A stretch of 64,000 bases of DNA, from the NCBI GenBank assembly GCA_950106755.1, contig CATNNA010000005.1, positions 496,001-560,000 of the forward strand, read 5' to 3'. Below, piece after piece: positions 12,145-26,037 of this stretch. Both the position numbers and the translations under genes were made by a program. Positions within the stretch are counted from its first letter, which is position 1, and each line of letters opens with the position of its first letter. The stretch comes from Climacium dendroides (Eukaryota; Streptophyta; Bryopsida; Hypnales; Climaciaceae). Under the pieces are notes generated by a model. The model worked only from the letters and a program-made list of their open reading frames with translations, searched no databases and had not been told where the DNA came from.

Positions 12145-15100
12145 TTGTCTTAAAATTAAGTTTTTCCATGAATCCTAATTATTTTGAACAATTGCAATTT
12201 GTGTATTACGTTTTTGGACATGTTTGCACGTCAAACCGATATAATTTATTGGTTTGGTTTGTATTAAATACAGCATGATTTCTAGAGTATTTGTTTTGAA
12301 ATCCATTTCAAATGAAGAAGACAGTGTAGGAAAGCAATAGGCTGGTTTGTCTTAAAGTTAAGTTTTTCCATGAATCCTAATTATTTTGAACAATTGCAAC
12401 TTGTGTGTTACGTTTTTGGACATGCTTGCACGTCAAACCGATATAATTTATTGGTTTGGTTTGTATTAAATACAGCATGATTTCTAGAGTATTAGTTTTG
12501 AGATCCATATCAAATGAAGAAGACAGTGTAGGAAAGCAATAGACTGGGTTGTCTTAAAATTAAGTTTTTCCATGAATCCTAATTATTTTGAACAATTGCA
12601 ATTTGTGTATTACGTTTTTGGACATGCTTGCACGTCAAACCGATATAATTTATTGGTTTGGTTTGTATTAAATACAGCACGATTTCTAGAGTATTTGTTT
12701 TGAAATCCATATCAAATGAAGAAGACACTGTAGGAAAGCAATAGACAGGGTTGTCTTAAAATTAAGTTTTTCCATGAATCCTAAATATTTTGAACAATTG
12801 CAACTTGTGTCTTACGTTTTTGGACATGCTTGCACGTCAAACCGATATAATTTATTGGTTTGGTTTGTATTAAATACAGCACGATTTCTAGAGTATTTGT
12901 TTTGAAATCCTTTTCAAATGAAGAAGACAGTGTAGGAAAGCAATAGACTAGGTTGTCTTAAAATTAAGTTTTTCCATGAATCCTAATTATTTTGAACAAT
13001 TGCAACTTCTGTGTTACGTTTTTGGACATGCTTGCACGTCAAACCGATATAATTTATTGGTTTGGTTTGTATTAAATACAGCACGATTTCTAGAGTATTT
13101 GTTTTGACATCCATATCAAATGAAGAAGACACTGTGGGAAAGCAATAGACTGGGTTGTCTTAAAATTAAGTTTTTCCATGAATCCTAAATATTTTGAACA
13201 ATTGCAACTTGTGTGTTACGTTTTTGGACATGCTTGCACGTCAAACCGATATAATTTATTGGTTTGGTTTGTATTAAATACAGCACGATTTCTAGAGTAT
13301 TTGTTTTGAAATCCATATCAAATGAAGAAGACATTGTAGGAAAGCAATAGACTGGGTTGTCTCAACATTAAGTTTTTCCATGAATCCTAATTATTTGGAA
13401 CAATTGCAATTTGTGTATTACGTTTTTGGACATGTTTGCACGTCAAACCGATATAAATTATTGGTTTGGTTTGTATTAAATACAGCACGATTTCTAGAAT
13501 ATTTGTTTTAAAATCCATTTCAAATGAAGAAGACAATGTAGGAAAGCAATAGGCTGGTTTGTCTTAAAGTTAAGTTTTTCCATGAATCCTAATTATTTTG
13601 AACAATTGCAACTTGTGTGTTACGTTTTTGGACATGCTTGCACGTCAAACCGATATAATTTATTGGTTTGGTTTGTATTAAATACAGCACGATTTCTAGA
13701 GTATTTGTTTTGAAATCCATATCAAATGAAGAAGACATTGTAGGAAAGCAATAGACTGGGTTGTCTTAACATTAAGTTTTTCCATGAATCCTAATTATTT
13801 GGAACAATTGCAATTTGTGTATTACGTTTTTGGACATGTTTGCACGTCAAACCGATATAAATTATTGGTTTGGTTTGTATTAAATACAGCACGATTTCTA
13901 GAATATTTGTTTTAAAATCCATTTCAAATGAAGAAGACAATGTAGGAAAGCAATAGGCTGGTTTGTCTTAAAGTTAAGTTTTTCCATGAATCCTAATTAT
14001 TTTGAACAATTGCAACTTGTGTGTTACGTTTTTGGACATGCTTGCACGTCAAACCGATATAATTTATTGGTTTGGTTTGTATTAAATACAGCACGATTTC
14101 TAGAGTATTTGTTTTGAAATCCATATCAAATGAAGAAGACACTGTAGGAAAGCAATAGACTGGGTTGTCTTAAAATTAAGTTTTTCCATGAATCCTAAAT
14201 ATTTTGAACAATTGCAACTTCTGTGTTACGTTTTTGGACATGCTTGCACGTCAAACCGATATAATTTATTGGTTTGGTTTGTATTAAATACAGCACGATT
14301 TCTAGAGTATTTGTTTTGAAATCCATTTCAAATGAAGAAGACACTGTAGGAAAGCAATAGGCTGGTTTGTCTTAAAATTAAGTTTTTCCATGAATCCTAA
14401 TTATTTTGAACAATTGCAATTTGTGTATTACGTTTTTGGACATGTTTGCACGTCAAACCGATATAATTTATTGGTGTGGTTTGTATTAAATACAACACGA
14501 TTTCTAGAGTATTTGTTTGGAGATCCATATCAAATGAAGAAGACATTGTAGGAAAGCAATAGATTGGGTTGTCTTAAAGTTAAGTTTTTCCATGAATCCT
14601 AATTATTTTGAACAATTGCAATTTGTGTATTACGTTTTTGGACATGTTTGCACGTCAAACCGATATAAATTATTGGTTTCGTTTGTATTAAATACAGCAC
14701 GATTTCTAGAATATTTGTTTTAAAATCCATTTCAAATGAAGAAGACAGTGTAGGAAAGCAATAGGCTGGTTTGTCTTAAAGTTAAGTTTTTCCATGAATC
14801 CTAATTATTTTGAACAATTGCAACTTGTGTGTTACGTTTTTGGACATGCTTGCACGTCAAACCGATATAATTTATTGGTTTGGTTTGTATTAAATACAGC
14901 ACGATTTCTAGAGTATTTGTTTTGAAATCCATATCAAATGAAGAAGACACTGTAGGAAAGCAATAGACTGGGTTGTCTTAAAATTAAGTTTTTCCATGAA
15001 TCCTAATTATTTTGAACAATTGCAATTTGTGTATTACGTTTTTGGACATGTTTGCACGTCAAACCGATATAATTTATTGGTTTGGTTTGTATTAAATACA

Positions 15101-17449
15101 GCATGATTTCTAGAGTATTTGTTTTGAAATCCATTTCAAATGAAGAAGACAGTGTAGGAAAGCAATAGGCTGGTTTGTCTTAAAGTTAAGTTTTTCCATG
15201 AATCCTAATTATTTTGAACAATTGCAACTTGTGTGTTACGTTTTTGGACATGCTTGCACGTCAAACCGATATAATTTATTGGTTTGGTTTGTATTAAATA
15301 CAGCATGATTTCTAGAGTATTAGTTTTGAGATCCATATCAAATGAAGAAGACAGTGTAGGAAAGCAATAGACTGGGTTGTCTTAAAATTAAGTTTTTCCA
15401 TGAATCCTAATTATTTTGAACAATTGCAATTTGTGTATTACGTTTTTGGACATGCTTGCACGTCAAACCGATATAATTTATTGGTTTGGTTTGTATTAAA
15501 TACAGCACGATTTCTAGAGTATTTGTTTTGAAATCCATATCAAATGAAGAAGACACTGTAGGAAAGCAATAGACAGGGTTGTCTTAAAATTAAGTTTTTC
15601 CATGAATCCTAAATATTTTGAACAATTGCAACTTGTGTCTTACGTTTTTGGACATGCTTGCACGTCAAACCGATATAATTTATTGGTTTGGTTTGTATTA
15701 AATACAGCACGATTTCTAGAGTATTTGTTTTGAAATCCTTTTCAAATGAAGAAGACAGTGTAGGAAAGCAATAGACTAGGTTGTCTTAAAATTAAGTTTT
15801 TCCATGAATCCTAATTATTTTGAACAATTGCAACTTCTGTGTTACGTTTTTGGACATGCTTGCACGTCAAACCGATATAATTTATTGGTTTGGTTTGTAT
15901 TAAATACAGCACGATTTCTAGAGTATTTGTTTTGACATCCATATCAAATGAAGAAGACACTGTGGGAAAGCAATAGACTGGGTTGTCTTAAAATTAAGTT
16001 TTTCCATGAATCCTAAATATTTTGAACAATTGCAACTTGTGTGTTACGTTTTTGGACATGCTTGCACGTCAAACCGATATAATTTATTGGTTTGGTTTGT
16101 ATTAAATACAGCACGATTTCTAGAGTATTTGTTTTGAAATCCATATCAAATGAAGAAGACATTGTAGGAAAGCAATAGACTGGGTTGTCTTAACATTAAG
16201 TTTTTCCATGAATCCTAATTATTTGGAACAATTGCAATTTGTGTATTACGTTTTTGGACATGTTTGCACGTCAAACCGATATAAATTATTGGTTTGGTTT
16301 GTATTAAATACAGCACGATTTCTAGAATATTTGTTTTAAAATCCATTTCAAATGAAGAAGACAATGTAGGAAAGCAATAGGCTGGTTTGTCTTAAAGTTA
16401 AGTTTTTCCATGAATCCTAATTATTTTGAACAATTGCAACTTGTGTGTTACGTTTTTGGACATGCTTGCACGTCAAACCGATATAATTTATTGGTTTGGT
16501 TTGTATTAAATACAGCACGATTTCTAGAGTATTTGTTTTGAAATCCATATCAAATGAAGAAGACATTGTAGGAAAGCAATAGACTGGGTTGTCTTAACAT
16601 TAAGTTTTTCCATGAATCCTAATTATTTGGAACAATTGCAATTTGTGTATTACGTTTTTGGACATGTTTGCACGTCAAACCGATATAAATTATTGGTTTG
16701 GTTTGTATTAAATACAGCACGATTTCTAGAATATTTGTTTTAAAATCCATTTCAAATGAAGAAGACAATGTAGGAAAGCAATAGGCTGGTTTGTCTTAAA
16801 GTTAAGTTTTTCCATGAATCCTAATTATTTTGAACAATTGCAACTTGTGTGTTACGTTTTTGGACATGCTTGCACGTCAAACCGATATAATTTATTGGTT
16901 TGGTTTGTATTAAATACAGCACGATTTCTAGAGTATTTGTTTTGAAATCCATATCAAATGAAGAAGACACTGTAGGAAAGCAATAGACTGGGTTGTCTTA
17001 AAATTAAGTTTTTCCATGAATCCTAAATATTTTGAACAATTGCAACTTCTGTGTTACGTTTTTGGACATGCTTGCACGTCAAACCGATATAATTTATTGG
17101 TTTGGTTTGTATTAAATACAGCACGATTTCTAGAGTATTTGTTTTGAAATCCATTTCAAATGAAGAAGACACTGTAGGAAAGCAATAGGCTGGTTTGTCT
17201 TAAAATTAAGTTTTTCCATGAATCCTAATTATTTTGAACAATTGCAATTTGTGTATTACGTTTTTGGACATGTTTGCACGTCAAACCGATATAATTTATT
17301 GGTGTGGTTTGTATTAAATACAACACGATTTCTAGAGTATTTGTTTGGAGATCCATATCAAATGAAGAAGACATTGTAGGAAAGCAATAGATTGGGTTGT
17401 CTTAAAGTTAAGTTTTTCCATGAATCCTAATTATTTTGAACAATTGCAA
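12145..17449 (+). repeat. Tandem duplication of a 14-monomer HOR (offset 2828 bp)
   Basis: 12145-14621 and 14973-17449 match over about 2.48 kb at an offset of 14 x 202 bp. The only difference I noticed is C at 13363 against T at 16191. Private marks shared by both copies confirm the pairing: agacagggttg (12743 and 15571), ccttttcaaatg (12909 and 15737), tgacatcc (13106 and 15934) and ctgtggg (13132 and 15960). Divergence resumes sharply at both ends inside a monomer. This indicates a very recent duplication. Confidence 0.85.
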
Positions 17450-19047
17450 CTTGTGTGTTACGTTTTTGGACATGCTTGCACGTCAAACCGATATAATTTA
17501 TTGGTTTGGTTTGTATTAAATACAGCACGATTTCTAGAGTATTTGTTTTGAAATCCATATCAAATGAAGAAGACATTGTACGAAAGCAATAGACTGGGTT
17601 GTCTTAACATTAAGTTTTTCCATGAATCCTAATTATTTTGAACAATTGCAATTTGTGTATTACGTTTTTGGACATGTTTGCACGTCAAACCGATATAAAT
17701 TATTGGTTTCGTTTGTATTAAATACAGCACGATTTCTAGAATATTTGTTTTAAAATCCATTTCAAATGAAGAAGACAGTGTAGGAAAGCAATAGGCTGGT
17801 TTGTCTTAAAGTTAAGTTTTTCCATGAATCCTAATTATTTTGAACAATTGCAACTTGTGTGTTACGTTTTTGGACATGCTTGCACGTCAAACCGATATAA
17901 TTTATTGGTTTGGTTTGTATTAAATACAGCACGATTTCTAGAGTATTTGTTTTGAAATCCATATCAAATGAAGAAGACACTGTAGGAAAGCAATAGACTG
18001 GGTTGTCTTAAAATTAAGTTTTTCCATGAATCCTAATTATTTTGAACAATTGCAACTTGTGTGTTACGTTTTTGGACATGCTTGCACGTCAAACCGATAT
18101 AATTTATTGGTTTGGTTTGTATTAAATACAGCACGATTTCTAGAGTATTTGTTTTGAAATCCATATCAAATGAAGAAGACATTGTAGGAAAGCAATAGAC
18201 TGGGTTGTCTTAACATTAAGTTTTTCCATGAATCCTAATTATTTGGAACAATTGCAATTTGTGTATTACGTTTTTGGACATGTTTGCACGTCAAACCGAT
18301 ATAATTTATTGGTTTGGTTTGTATTAAATACAGCACGATTTCTAGAGTATTTGTTTTGAAATCCATATCAAATGAAGAAGACATTGTAGGAAAGCAATAG
18401 ACTGGGTTGTCTTAACATTAAGTTTTTCCATGAATCCTAATTATTTGGAACAATTGCAATTTGTGTATTACGTTTTTGGACATGTTTGCACGTCAAACCG
18501 ATATAATTTATTGGTTTGGTTTGTATTAAATACAGCACGATTTCTAGAGTATTTGTTTTGAAATCCATATCAAATGAAGAAGACATTGTAGGAAAGCAAT
18601 AGACTGGGTTGTCTTAACATTAAGTTTTTCCATGAATCCTAATTATTTGGAACAATTGCAATTTGTATGTTACGTTTTTGGACATGCTTGCACGTCAAAC
18701 CGATATAATTTATTGGTTTGGTTTGTATTAAATACAGCACGATTTCTAGAGTATTTGTTTTGAAATCCATATCAAATGAAGAAGACATTGTACGAAAGCA
18801 ATAGACTGGGTTGTCTTAACATTAAGTTTTTCCATGAATCCTAATTATTTTGAACAATTGCAATTTGTGTATTACGTTTTTGGACATGTTTGCACGTCAA
18901 ACCGATATAAATTATTGGTTTCGTTTGTATTAAATACAGCACGATTTCTAGAATATTTGTTTTGAAATCCATTTCAAATGAAGAAGACAGTGTAGGAAAG
19001 CAATAGGCTGGTTTGTCTTAAAGTTAAGTTTTTCCATGAATCCTAAT
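17450..19047 (+). repeat. Short 6-mer relationship and a run of near-identical monomers
   Basis: Units 88 and 94 share the rare gtacgaaagc (17579 and 18791), six monomers apart. Units 91-93 (18181-18786) are consecutive near-identical copies of an acatt/tatttgg/tttgtgtatt type with a normal agcacg and ccatatc end; unit 93 differs at tttgtatgtt and gcttgc. This is local single-monomer amplification. Confidence 0.68.
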
Positions 19048-22000
19048 TATTTTGAACAATTGCAACTTGTGTGTTACGTTTTTGGACATGCTTGCACGTC
19101 AAACCGATATAATTTATTGGTTTGGTTTGTATTAAATACAGCACGATTTCTAGAGTATTTGTTTTGAAATCCATTTCAAATGAAGAAGACACTGTAGGAA
19201 AGCAATAGACTGGGTTGTCTTAAAATTAAGTTTTTCCATGAATCCTAATTATTTTGAACAATTGCAACTTCTGTGTTACGTTTTTGGACATGTTTGCACG
19301 TCAAACCGATATAATTTATTGGTTTGGTTTGTATTAAATACAGCACGATTTCTAGAGTATTTGTTTTGAAATCCATATCAAATGAAGAAGACATTGTAGG
19401 AAAGCAATAGACTGGGTTGTCTTAACATTAAGTTTTTCCATGAATCCTAATTATTTGGAACAATTGCAATTTGTGTATTACGTTTTTGGACATGTTTGCA
19501 CGTCAAACCGATATAATTTATTGGTTTGGTTTGTATTAAATACAGCACGATTTCTAGAGTATTTGTTTTGAAATCCATATCAAATGAAGAAGACATTGTA
19601 GGAAAGCAATAGACTGGGTTGTCTTAACATTAAGTTTTTCCATGAATCCTAATTATTTGGAACAATTGCAATTTGTGTATTACGTTTTTGGACATGTTTG
19701 CACGTCAAACCGATATAATTTATTGGTTTGGTTTGTATTAAATACAGCACGATTTCTAGAGTATTTGTTTTGAAATCCATATCAAATGAAGAAGACATTG
19801 TAGGAAAGCAATAGACTGGGTTGTCTTAAAGTTAAGTTTTTCCATGAATCCTAATTATTTTGAACAATTGCAACTTGTGTGTTACGTTTTTGGACATGCT
19901 TGCACGTCAAACCGATATAATTTATTGGTTTCGGTTTTAATAAATACAGCATGATTTCTAGAGTATTTGTTTTGAAATTCATTTCAAATGAAGAAGACAG
20001 TGTAGGAAAGCAATAGGCTGGTTTGTCTTAAAGTTTAGTTCTTCCATGAATCCTAATTATTTTGAACAATTGCAAGTTGTTTGTTACATTTTTGGACATG
20101 CTTGCACGTCAAACCGATATAATTTATTGGTTTGGTTTGTATTAAATACAGCACGATTTCTAGAGTATTTGTTTTGAAATCCATATCAAATGAAGAAGAC
20201 ACTGTAGGAAAGCAATAGACTGGGTTGTCTTAAAATTAAGTTTTTCCATGAATCCTAAATATTTTGAACAATTGCAACTTGTGTCTTACGTTTTTGGACA
20301 TGCTTGCACGTCAAACCGATATAATTTATTGGTTTGGTTTGTATTAAATACAGCACGATTTCTAGAGTATTTGTTTTGAAATCCATTTCAAATGAAGAAG
20401 ACACTGTAGGAAAGCAATAGACTGGGTTGTCTTAAAATTAAGTTTTTCCATGAATCCTAATTATTTTGAACAATTGCAACTTGTGTGTTACGTTTTTGGA
20501 CATGCTTGCACGTCAAACCGATATAATTTATTGGTTTGGTTTGTATTAAATACAGCACGATTTCTAGAGTATTTGTTTTGAAATCCATATCAAATGAAGA
20601 AGACACTGTAGGAAAGCAATAGACTGGGTTGTCTTAAAATTAAGTTTTTCCATGAATCCTAAATATTTTGAACAATTGCAACTTGTGTGTTACGTTTTTG
20701 GACATGCTTGCACGTCAAACCGATATAATTTATTGGTTTGGTTTGTATTAAATACAGCACGATTTCTAGAGTATTTGTTTTGAAATCCATATCAAATGAA
20801 GAAGACACTGTAGGAAAGCAATAGACTGGGTTGTCTTAAAATTAAGTTTTTCCATGAATCCTAAATATTTTGAACAATTGCAACTTGTGTGTTACGTTTT
20901 TGGACATGCTTGCACGTCAAACCGATATAATTTATTGGTTTGGTTTGTATTAAATACAGCACGATTTCTAGAGTATTTGTTTTGAAATCCATATCAAATG
21001 AAGAAGACACTGTAGGAAAGCAATAGACTGGGTTGTCTTAAAATTAAGTTTTTCCATGAATCCTAAATATTTTGAACAATTGCAACTTGTGTGTTACGTT
21101 TTTGGACATGCTTGCACGTCAAACCGATATAATTTATTGGTTTGGTTTGTATTAAATACAGCACGATTTCTAGAGTATTTGTTTTGAAATCCATTTCAAA
21201 TGAAGAAGACACTGTAGGAAAGCAATAGACTGGGTTGTCTTAAAATTAAGTTTTTCCATGAATCCTAATTATTTTGAACAATTGCAACTTCTGTGTTACG
21301 TTTTTGGACATGTTTGCACGTCAAACCGATATAATTTATTGGTTTGGTTTGTATTAAATACAGCACGATTTCTAGAGTATTTGTTTTGAAATCCATATCA
21401 AATGAAGAAGACATTGTAGGAAAGCAATAGACTGGGTTGTCTTAACATTAAGTTTTTCCATGAATCCTAATTATTTGGAACAATTGCAATTTGTGTATTA
21501 CGTTTTTGGACATGTTTGCACGTCAAACCGATATAATTTATTGGTTTGGTTTGTATTAAATACAGCACGATTTCTAGAGTATTTGTTTTGAAATCCATAT
21601 CAAATGAAGAAGACATTGTAGGAAAGCAATAGACTGGGTTGTCTTAACATTAAGTTTTTCCATGAATCCTAATTATTTGGAACAATTGCAATTTGTGTAT
21701 TACGTTTTTGGACATGTTTGCACGTCAAACCGATATAATTTATTGGTTTGGTTTGTATTAAATACAGCACGATTTCTAGAGTATTTGTTTTGAAATCCAT
21801 ATCAAATGAAGAAGACATTGTAGGAAAGCAATAGACTGGGTTGTCTTAAAGTTAAGTTTTTCCATGAATCCTAATTATTTTCAACAATTGCAACTTGTGT
21901 GTTACGTTTTTGGACATGCTTGCACGTCAAACCGATATAATTTATTGGTTTCGGTTTTATTAAATACAGCATGATTTCTAGAGTATTTGTTTTGAAATTC

Positions 22001-23029
22001 ATTTCAAATGAAGAAGACAGTGTAGGAAAGCAATAGGCTGGTTTGTCTTAAAGTTTAGTTCTTCCATGAATCCTAATTATTTTGAACAATTGCAAGTTGT
22101 TTGTTACATTTTTGGACATGCTTGCACGTCAAACCGATATAATTTATTGGTTTGGTTTGTATTAAATACAGCACGATTTCTAGAGTATTTGTTTTGAAAT
22201 CCATATCAAATGAAGAAGACACTGTAGGAAAGCAATAGACTGGGTTGTCTTAAAATTAAGTTTTTCCATGAATCCTAAATATTTTGAACAATTGCAACTT
22301 GTGTCTTACGTTTTTGGACATGCTTGCACGTCAAACCGATATAATTTATTGGTTTGGTTTGTATTAAATACAGCACGATTTCTAGAGTATTTGTTTTGAA
22401 ATCCATTTCAAATGAAGAAGACACTGTAGGAAAGCAATAGACTGGGTTGTCTTAAAATTAAGTTTTTCCATGAATCCTAATTATTTTGAACAATTGCAAC
22501 TTGTGTGTTACGTTTTTGGACATGCTTGCACGTCAAACCGATATAATTTATTGGTTTGGTTTGTATTAAATACAGCACGATTTCTAGAGTATTTGTTTTG
22601 AAATCCATATCAAATGAAGAAGACACTGTAGGAAAGCAATAGACTGGGTTGTCTTAAAATTAAGTTTTTCCATGAATCCTAAATATTTTGAACAATTGCA
22701 ACTTGTGTGTTACGTTTTTGGACATGCTTGCACGTCAAACCGATATAATTTATTGGTTTGGTTTGTATTAAATACAGCACGATTTCTAGAGTATTTGTTT
22801 TGAAATCCATTTCAAATGAAGAAGACACTGTAGGAAAGCAATAGACTGGGTTGTCTTAAAATTAAGTTTTTCCATGAATCCTAAATATTTTGAACAATTG
22901 CAACTTGTGTGTTACGTTTTTGGACATGCTTGCACGTCAAACCGATATAATTTATTGGTTTGGTTTGTATTAAATACAGCACGATTTCTAGAGTATTTGT
23001 TTTGAAATCCATATCAAATGAAGAAGACA
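19048..23029 (+). repeat. Tandem 10-monomer duplication (offset 2020 bp)
   Basis: 19048-21009 matches 21068-23029. Three differences were noticed: ttttgaac against ttttcaac (21881), ggttttaat against ggttttatt (19940 and 21960), and ccatatc against ccatttc (20791 and 22811). Shared marks are a cttctgtgtt unit with gtttgc (19270 and 21290), a tcggtttta unit, and a unit with aagtttagttcttcc plus gttacattttt (20035-20095 and 22055-22115). Units 103-105 (20605-21210) are three almost identical monomers in a row. Confidence 0.83.
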
Positions 23030-26000
23030 TTGTAGGAAAGCAATAGACTGGGTTGTCTTAACATTAAGTTTTTCCATGAATCCTAATTATTTGGAACAAT
23101 TGCAATTTGTGTATTACGTTTTTGGACATGTTAGCACGTCAAACCGATATAAATTATTGGTTTCGTTTGTATTAAATACAACACAATTTCTAGAGTATTT
23201 GTTTTGAAATCCATATCAAATGAAGAAGACACTGTAGGAAAGCAATAGACTGGGTTGTCTTAAAGTTAAGACTTTCCATGAATCCTAATTATTTTGAACA
23301 ATTGCAACTTGTGTGTTACGTTTTTGGACATGCTTGCACGTCAAACCGATATAATTTATTGGTTTGGTTTGTATTAAATACAGCACGATTTCTAGAGTAT
23401 TTGTTTTGAAATCCATATCAAATGAAGAAGACACTGTAGGAAAGCAATAGACTGGGTTGTCTTAAAATTAAGTTTTTCCATGAATCCTAAATATTTTGAA
23501 CAATTGCAACTTGTGTGTTACGTTTTTGGACATGCTTGCACGTCAAACCGATATAATTTATTGGTTTGGTTTGTATTAAATACAGCACGATTTCTAGAGT
23601 ATTTGTTTTGAAATCCATATCAAATGAAGAAGACATTGTAGGAACGCAATAGACTGGGTTGTCTTAACATTAAGTTTTTCCATGAATCCTAATTATTTGG
23701 AACAATTGCAATTTGTGTATTACGTTTTTGGACATGTTTGCACGTCAAACCGATATAAATTATTGGTTTCGTTTGTATTAAATACAACACAATTTCTAGA
23801 GTATTTGTTTTGAAATCCATATCAAATGAAGAAGACACTGTAGGAAAGCAATAGACTGGGTTGTCTTAAAGTTAAGTCTTTCCATGAATCCTAATTATTT
23901 TGAACAATTGCAACTTGTGTGTTACGTTTTTGGACATGCTTGCACGTCAAACCGATATAATTTATTGGTTTCGGTTTTATTAAATACAGCATGATTTCTA
24001 GAGTATTTGTTTTGAAATTCATTTCAAATGAAGAAGACACTGTAGGAAATGCAATAGGCTGGTTTGTCTTAAAATTAAGTTTTTCCATGAATCCTAATTA
24101 TTTGGAACAATTGCAATTTGTGTATTACGTTTTTGGACATGTTTGCACGTCAAACCGATATAATTTATTGGTTTGGTTTGTATTAAATACAGCATGATTT
24201 CTAGAGTATTTGTTTTGAGATCCATTTCAAATGAAGAAGACACTGTAGGAAAGCAATAGGCTGGTTTGTCTTAAAGTTAAGTTTTTCCATGAATCCTAAT
24301 TATTTTGAACAATTGCAACTTGTGTCTTACGTTTTTGGACATGCTTGCACGTCAAACCGATATAATTTATTTGTTTGGTTTGTATTAAATACAGCATGAT
24401 TTCTAGAGTATTAGTTTTGAGATCCATATCAAATGAAGAAGACAGTGTAGGAAAGCAATAGACTGGGTTGTCTTAAAATTAAGTTTTTCCATGAATCCTA
24501 AATATTTTGAACAATTGCAACTTGTGTCTTACGTTTTTGGACATGCTTGCACGTCAAACCGATATAATTTATTGGTTTGGTTTGTATTAAATACAGCACG
24601 ATTTCTAGAGTATTTGTTTTGAAATCCATATCAAATGAAGAAGACACTGTAGGAAAGCAATAGACTGGGTTGTCTTAAAATTAAGTTTTTCCATGAATCC
24701 TAATTATTTTGAACAATTGCAACTTCTGTGTTACGTTTTTGGGCATGCTTGCACGTCAAACCGATATAATTTATTGGTTTGGTTTGTATTAAATACAGCA
24801 TGATTTCTAGAGTATTAGTTTTGAGATCCATATCAAATGAAGAAGACAGTGTAGGAAAGCAATAGACTGGTTTGTCTTAAAATTAAGTTTTTCTATGAAT
24901 CCTAATTATTTTGAACAATTGCAACTTCTGTGTTACGTTTTTGGACATGCTTGCACGTCAAACCGATATAATTTATTGGTTTGGTTTGTATTAAATACAG
25001 CACGATTTCTAGAGTATTTGTTTTGAAATCCATATCAAATGAAGAAGACACTGTAGGAAAGCAATAGACTGGGTTGTCTTAAAATTAAGTTTTTCCATGA
25101 ATCCTAAATATTTTGAACAATTGCAACTTGTGTGTTACGTTTTTGGACATGCTTGCACGTCAAACCGATATAATTTATTGGTTTGGTTTGTATTAAATAC
25201 AGCACGATTTCTAGAGTATTTGTTTTGAAATCCATATCAAATGAAGAAGACATTGTAGGAAAGCAATAGACTGGGATGTCTTAACATTAAGTTTTTCCAT
25301 GAATCCTAATTATTTGGAACAATTGCAATTTGTGTATTACGTTTTTGGACATGTTTGCACGTCAAACCGATATAATTTATTGGTTTGGTTTGTATTAAAT
25401 ACAGCATGATTTCTAGAGTATTTGTTTTGAAATTCATTTCAAATGAAGAAGACAGTGTAGGAAAGCAATAGACTGGGTTGTCTTAAAATTAAGTTTTTCC
25501 ATGAATCCTAATTATTTTGAACAATTGCAACTTCTGTGTTACGTTTTTGGACATGCTTGCACGTCAAACCGATATAATTTATTGGTTTGGTTTGTATTAA
25601 ATACAGCATGATTTCTAGAGTATTAGTTTTGAGATCCATATCAAATGAAGAAGACAGTGTAGGAAAGCAATAGACTGCTTTGTCTTAAAGTTAAGTTTTT
25701 CCATGAATCCTAATTATTTTGAACAATTGCAACTTGTGTGTTACGTTTTTGGACATGCTTGCACGTCAAACCGATATAATTTATTGGTTTGGTTTGTATT
25801 AAATACAGCACGATTTCTAGAGTATTTGTTTTGAAATCCATATCAAATGAAGAAGACACTGTAGGAAAGCAATAGACTGGGTTGTCTTAAAATTAAGTTT
25901 TTCCATGAATCCTAAATATTTTGAACAATTGCAACTTGTGTGTTACGTTTTTGGACATGCTTGCACGTCAAACCGATATAATTTATTGGTTTGGTTTGTA

Positions 26001-26037
26001 TTAAATACAGCATGATTTCTAGAGTATTAGTTTTGAG
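23030..26037 (+). repeat. Mixed zone, units 115-129, with a 3-mer relationship
   Basis: Units 115-116 and 118-119 are related at an offset of 606 bp. The shared marks are aacacaattt, a tttcgtttg site, and an altered gtctttcc or gactttcc poly-T site. From 24848 a new type appears, with agactggtttg and ttctatgaatcc; it dominates the next 34 kb. Units 124-127 (24848-25655) recur as units 130-133 with few changes, six monomers on. The only length-variant unit of the window lies here. Confidence 0.7.
24039..24241 (+). repeat. 203-bp monomer (unit 120), single-base insertion
   Basis: This unit reads GTAGGAAATGCAATAG where the standard is GTAGGAAAGCAATAG, so one T (24050) is extra and all later monomers are shifted by 1. 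Another class reads GTAGAAATGCAATAG at normal length (6671, 9297, 10509, 12125, 45860 and 61414). Unit 120 shares that class's other marks: aggctggtttg, tttgtgtatt, gtttgc, agcatg. It therefore combines the standard GG with the variant ATG. It may be an evolutionary intermediate or a slipped recombinant. Confidence 0.9.

Noticed and set aside
23991..24197. Plus-strand 68-codon open frame
   Set aside because: It exists only because the 1-bp insertion at 24050 joins two frames of the satellite. There is no independent coding evidence.
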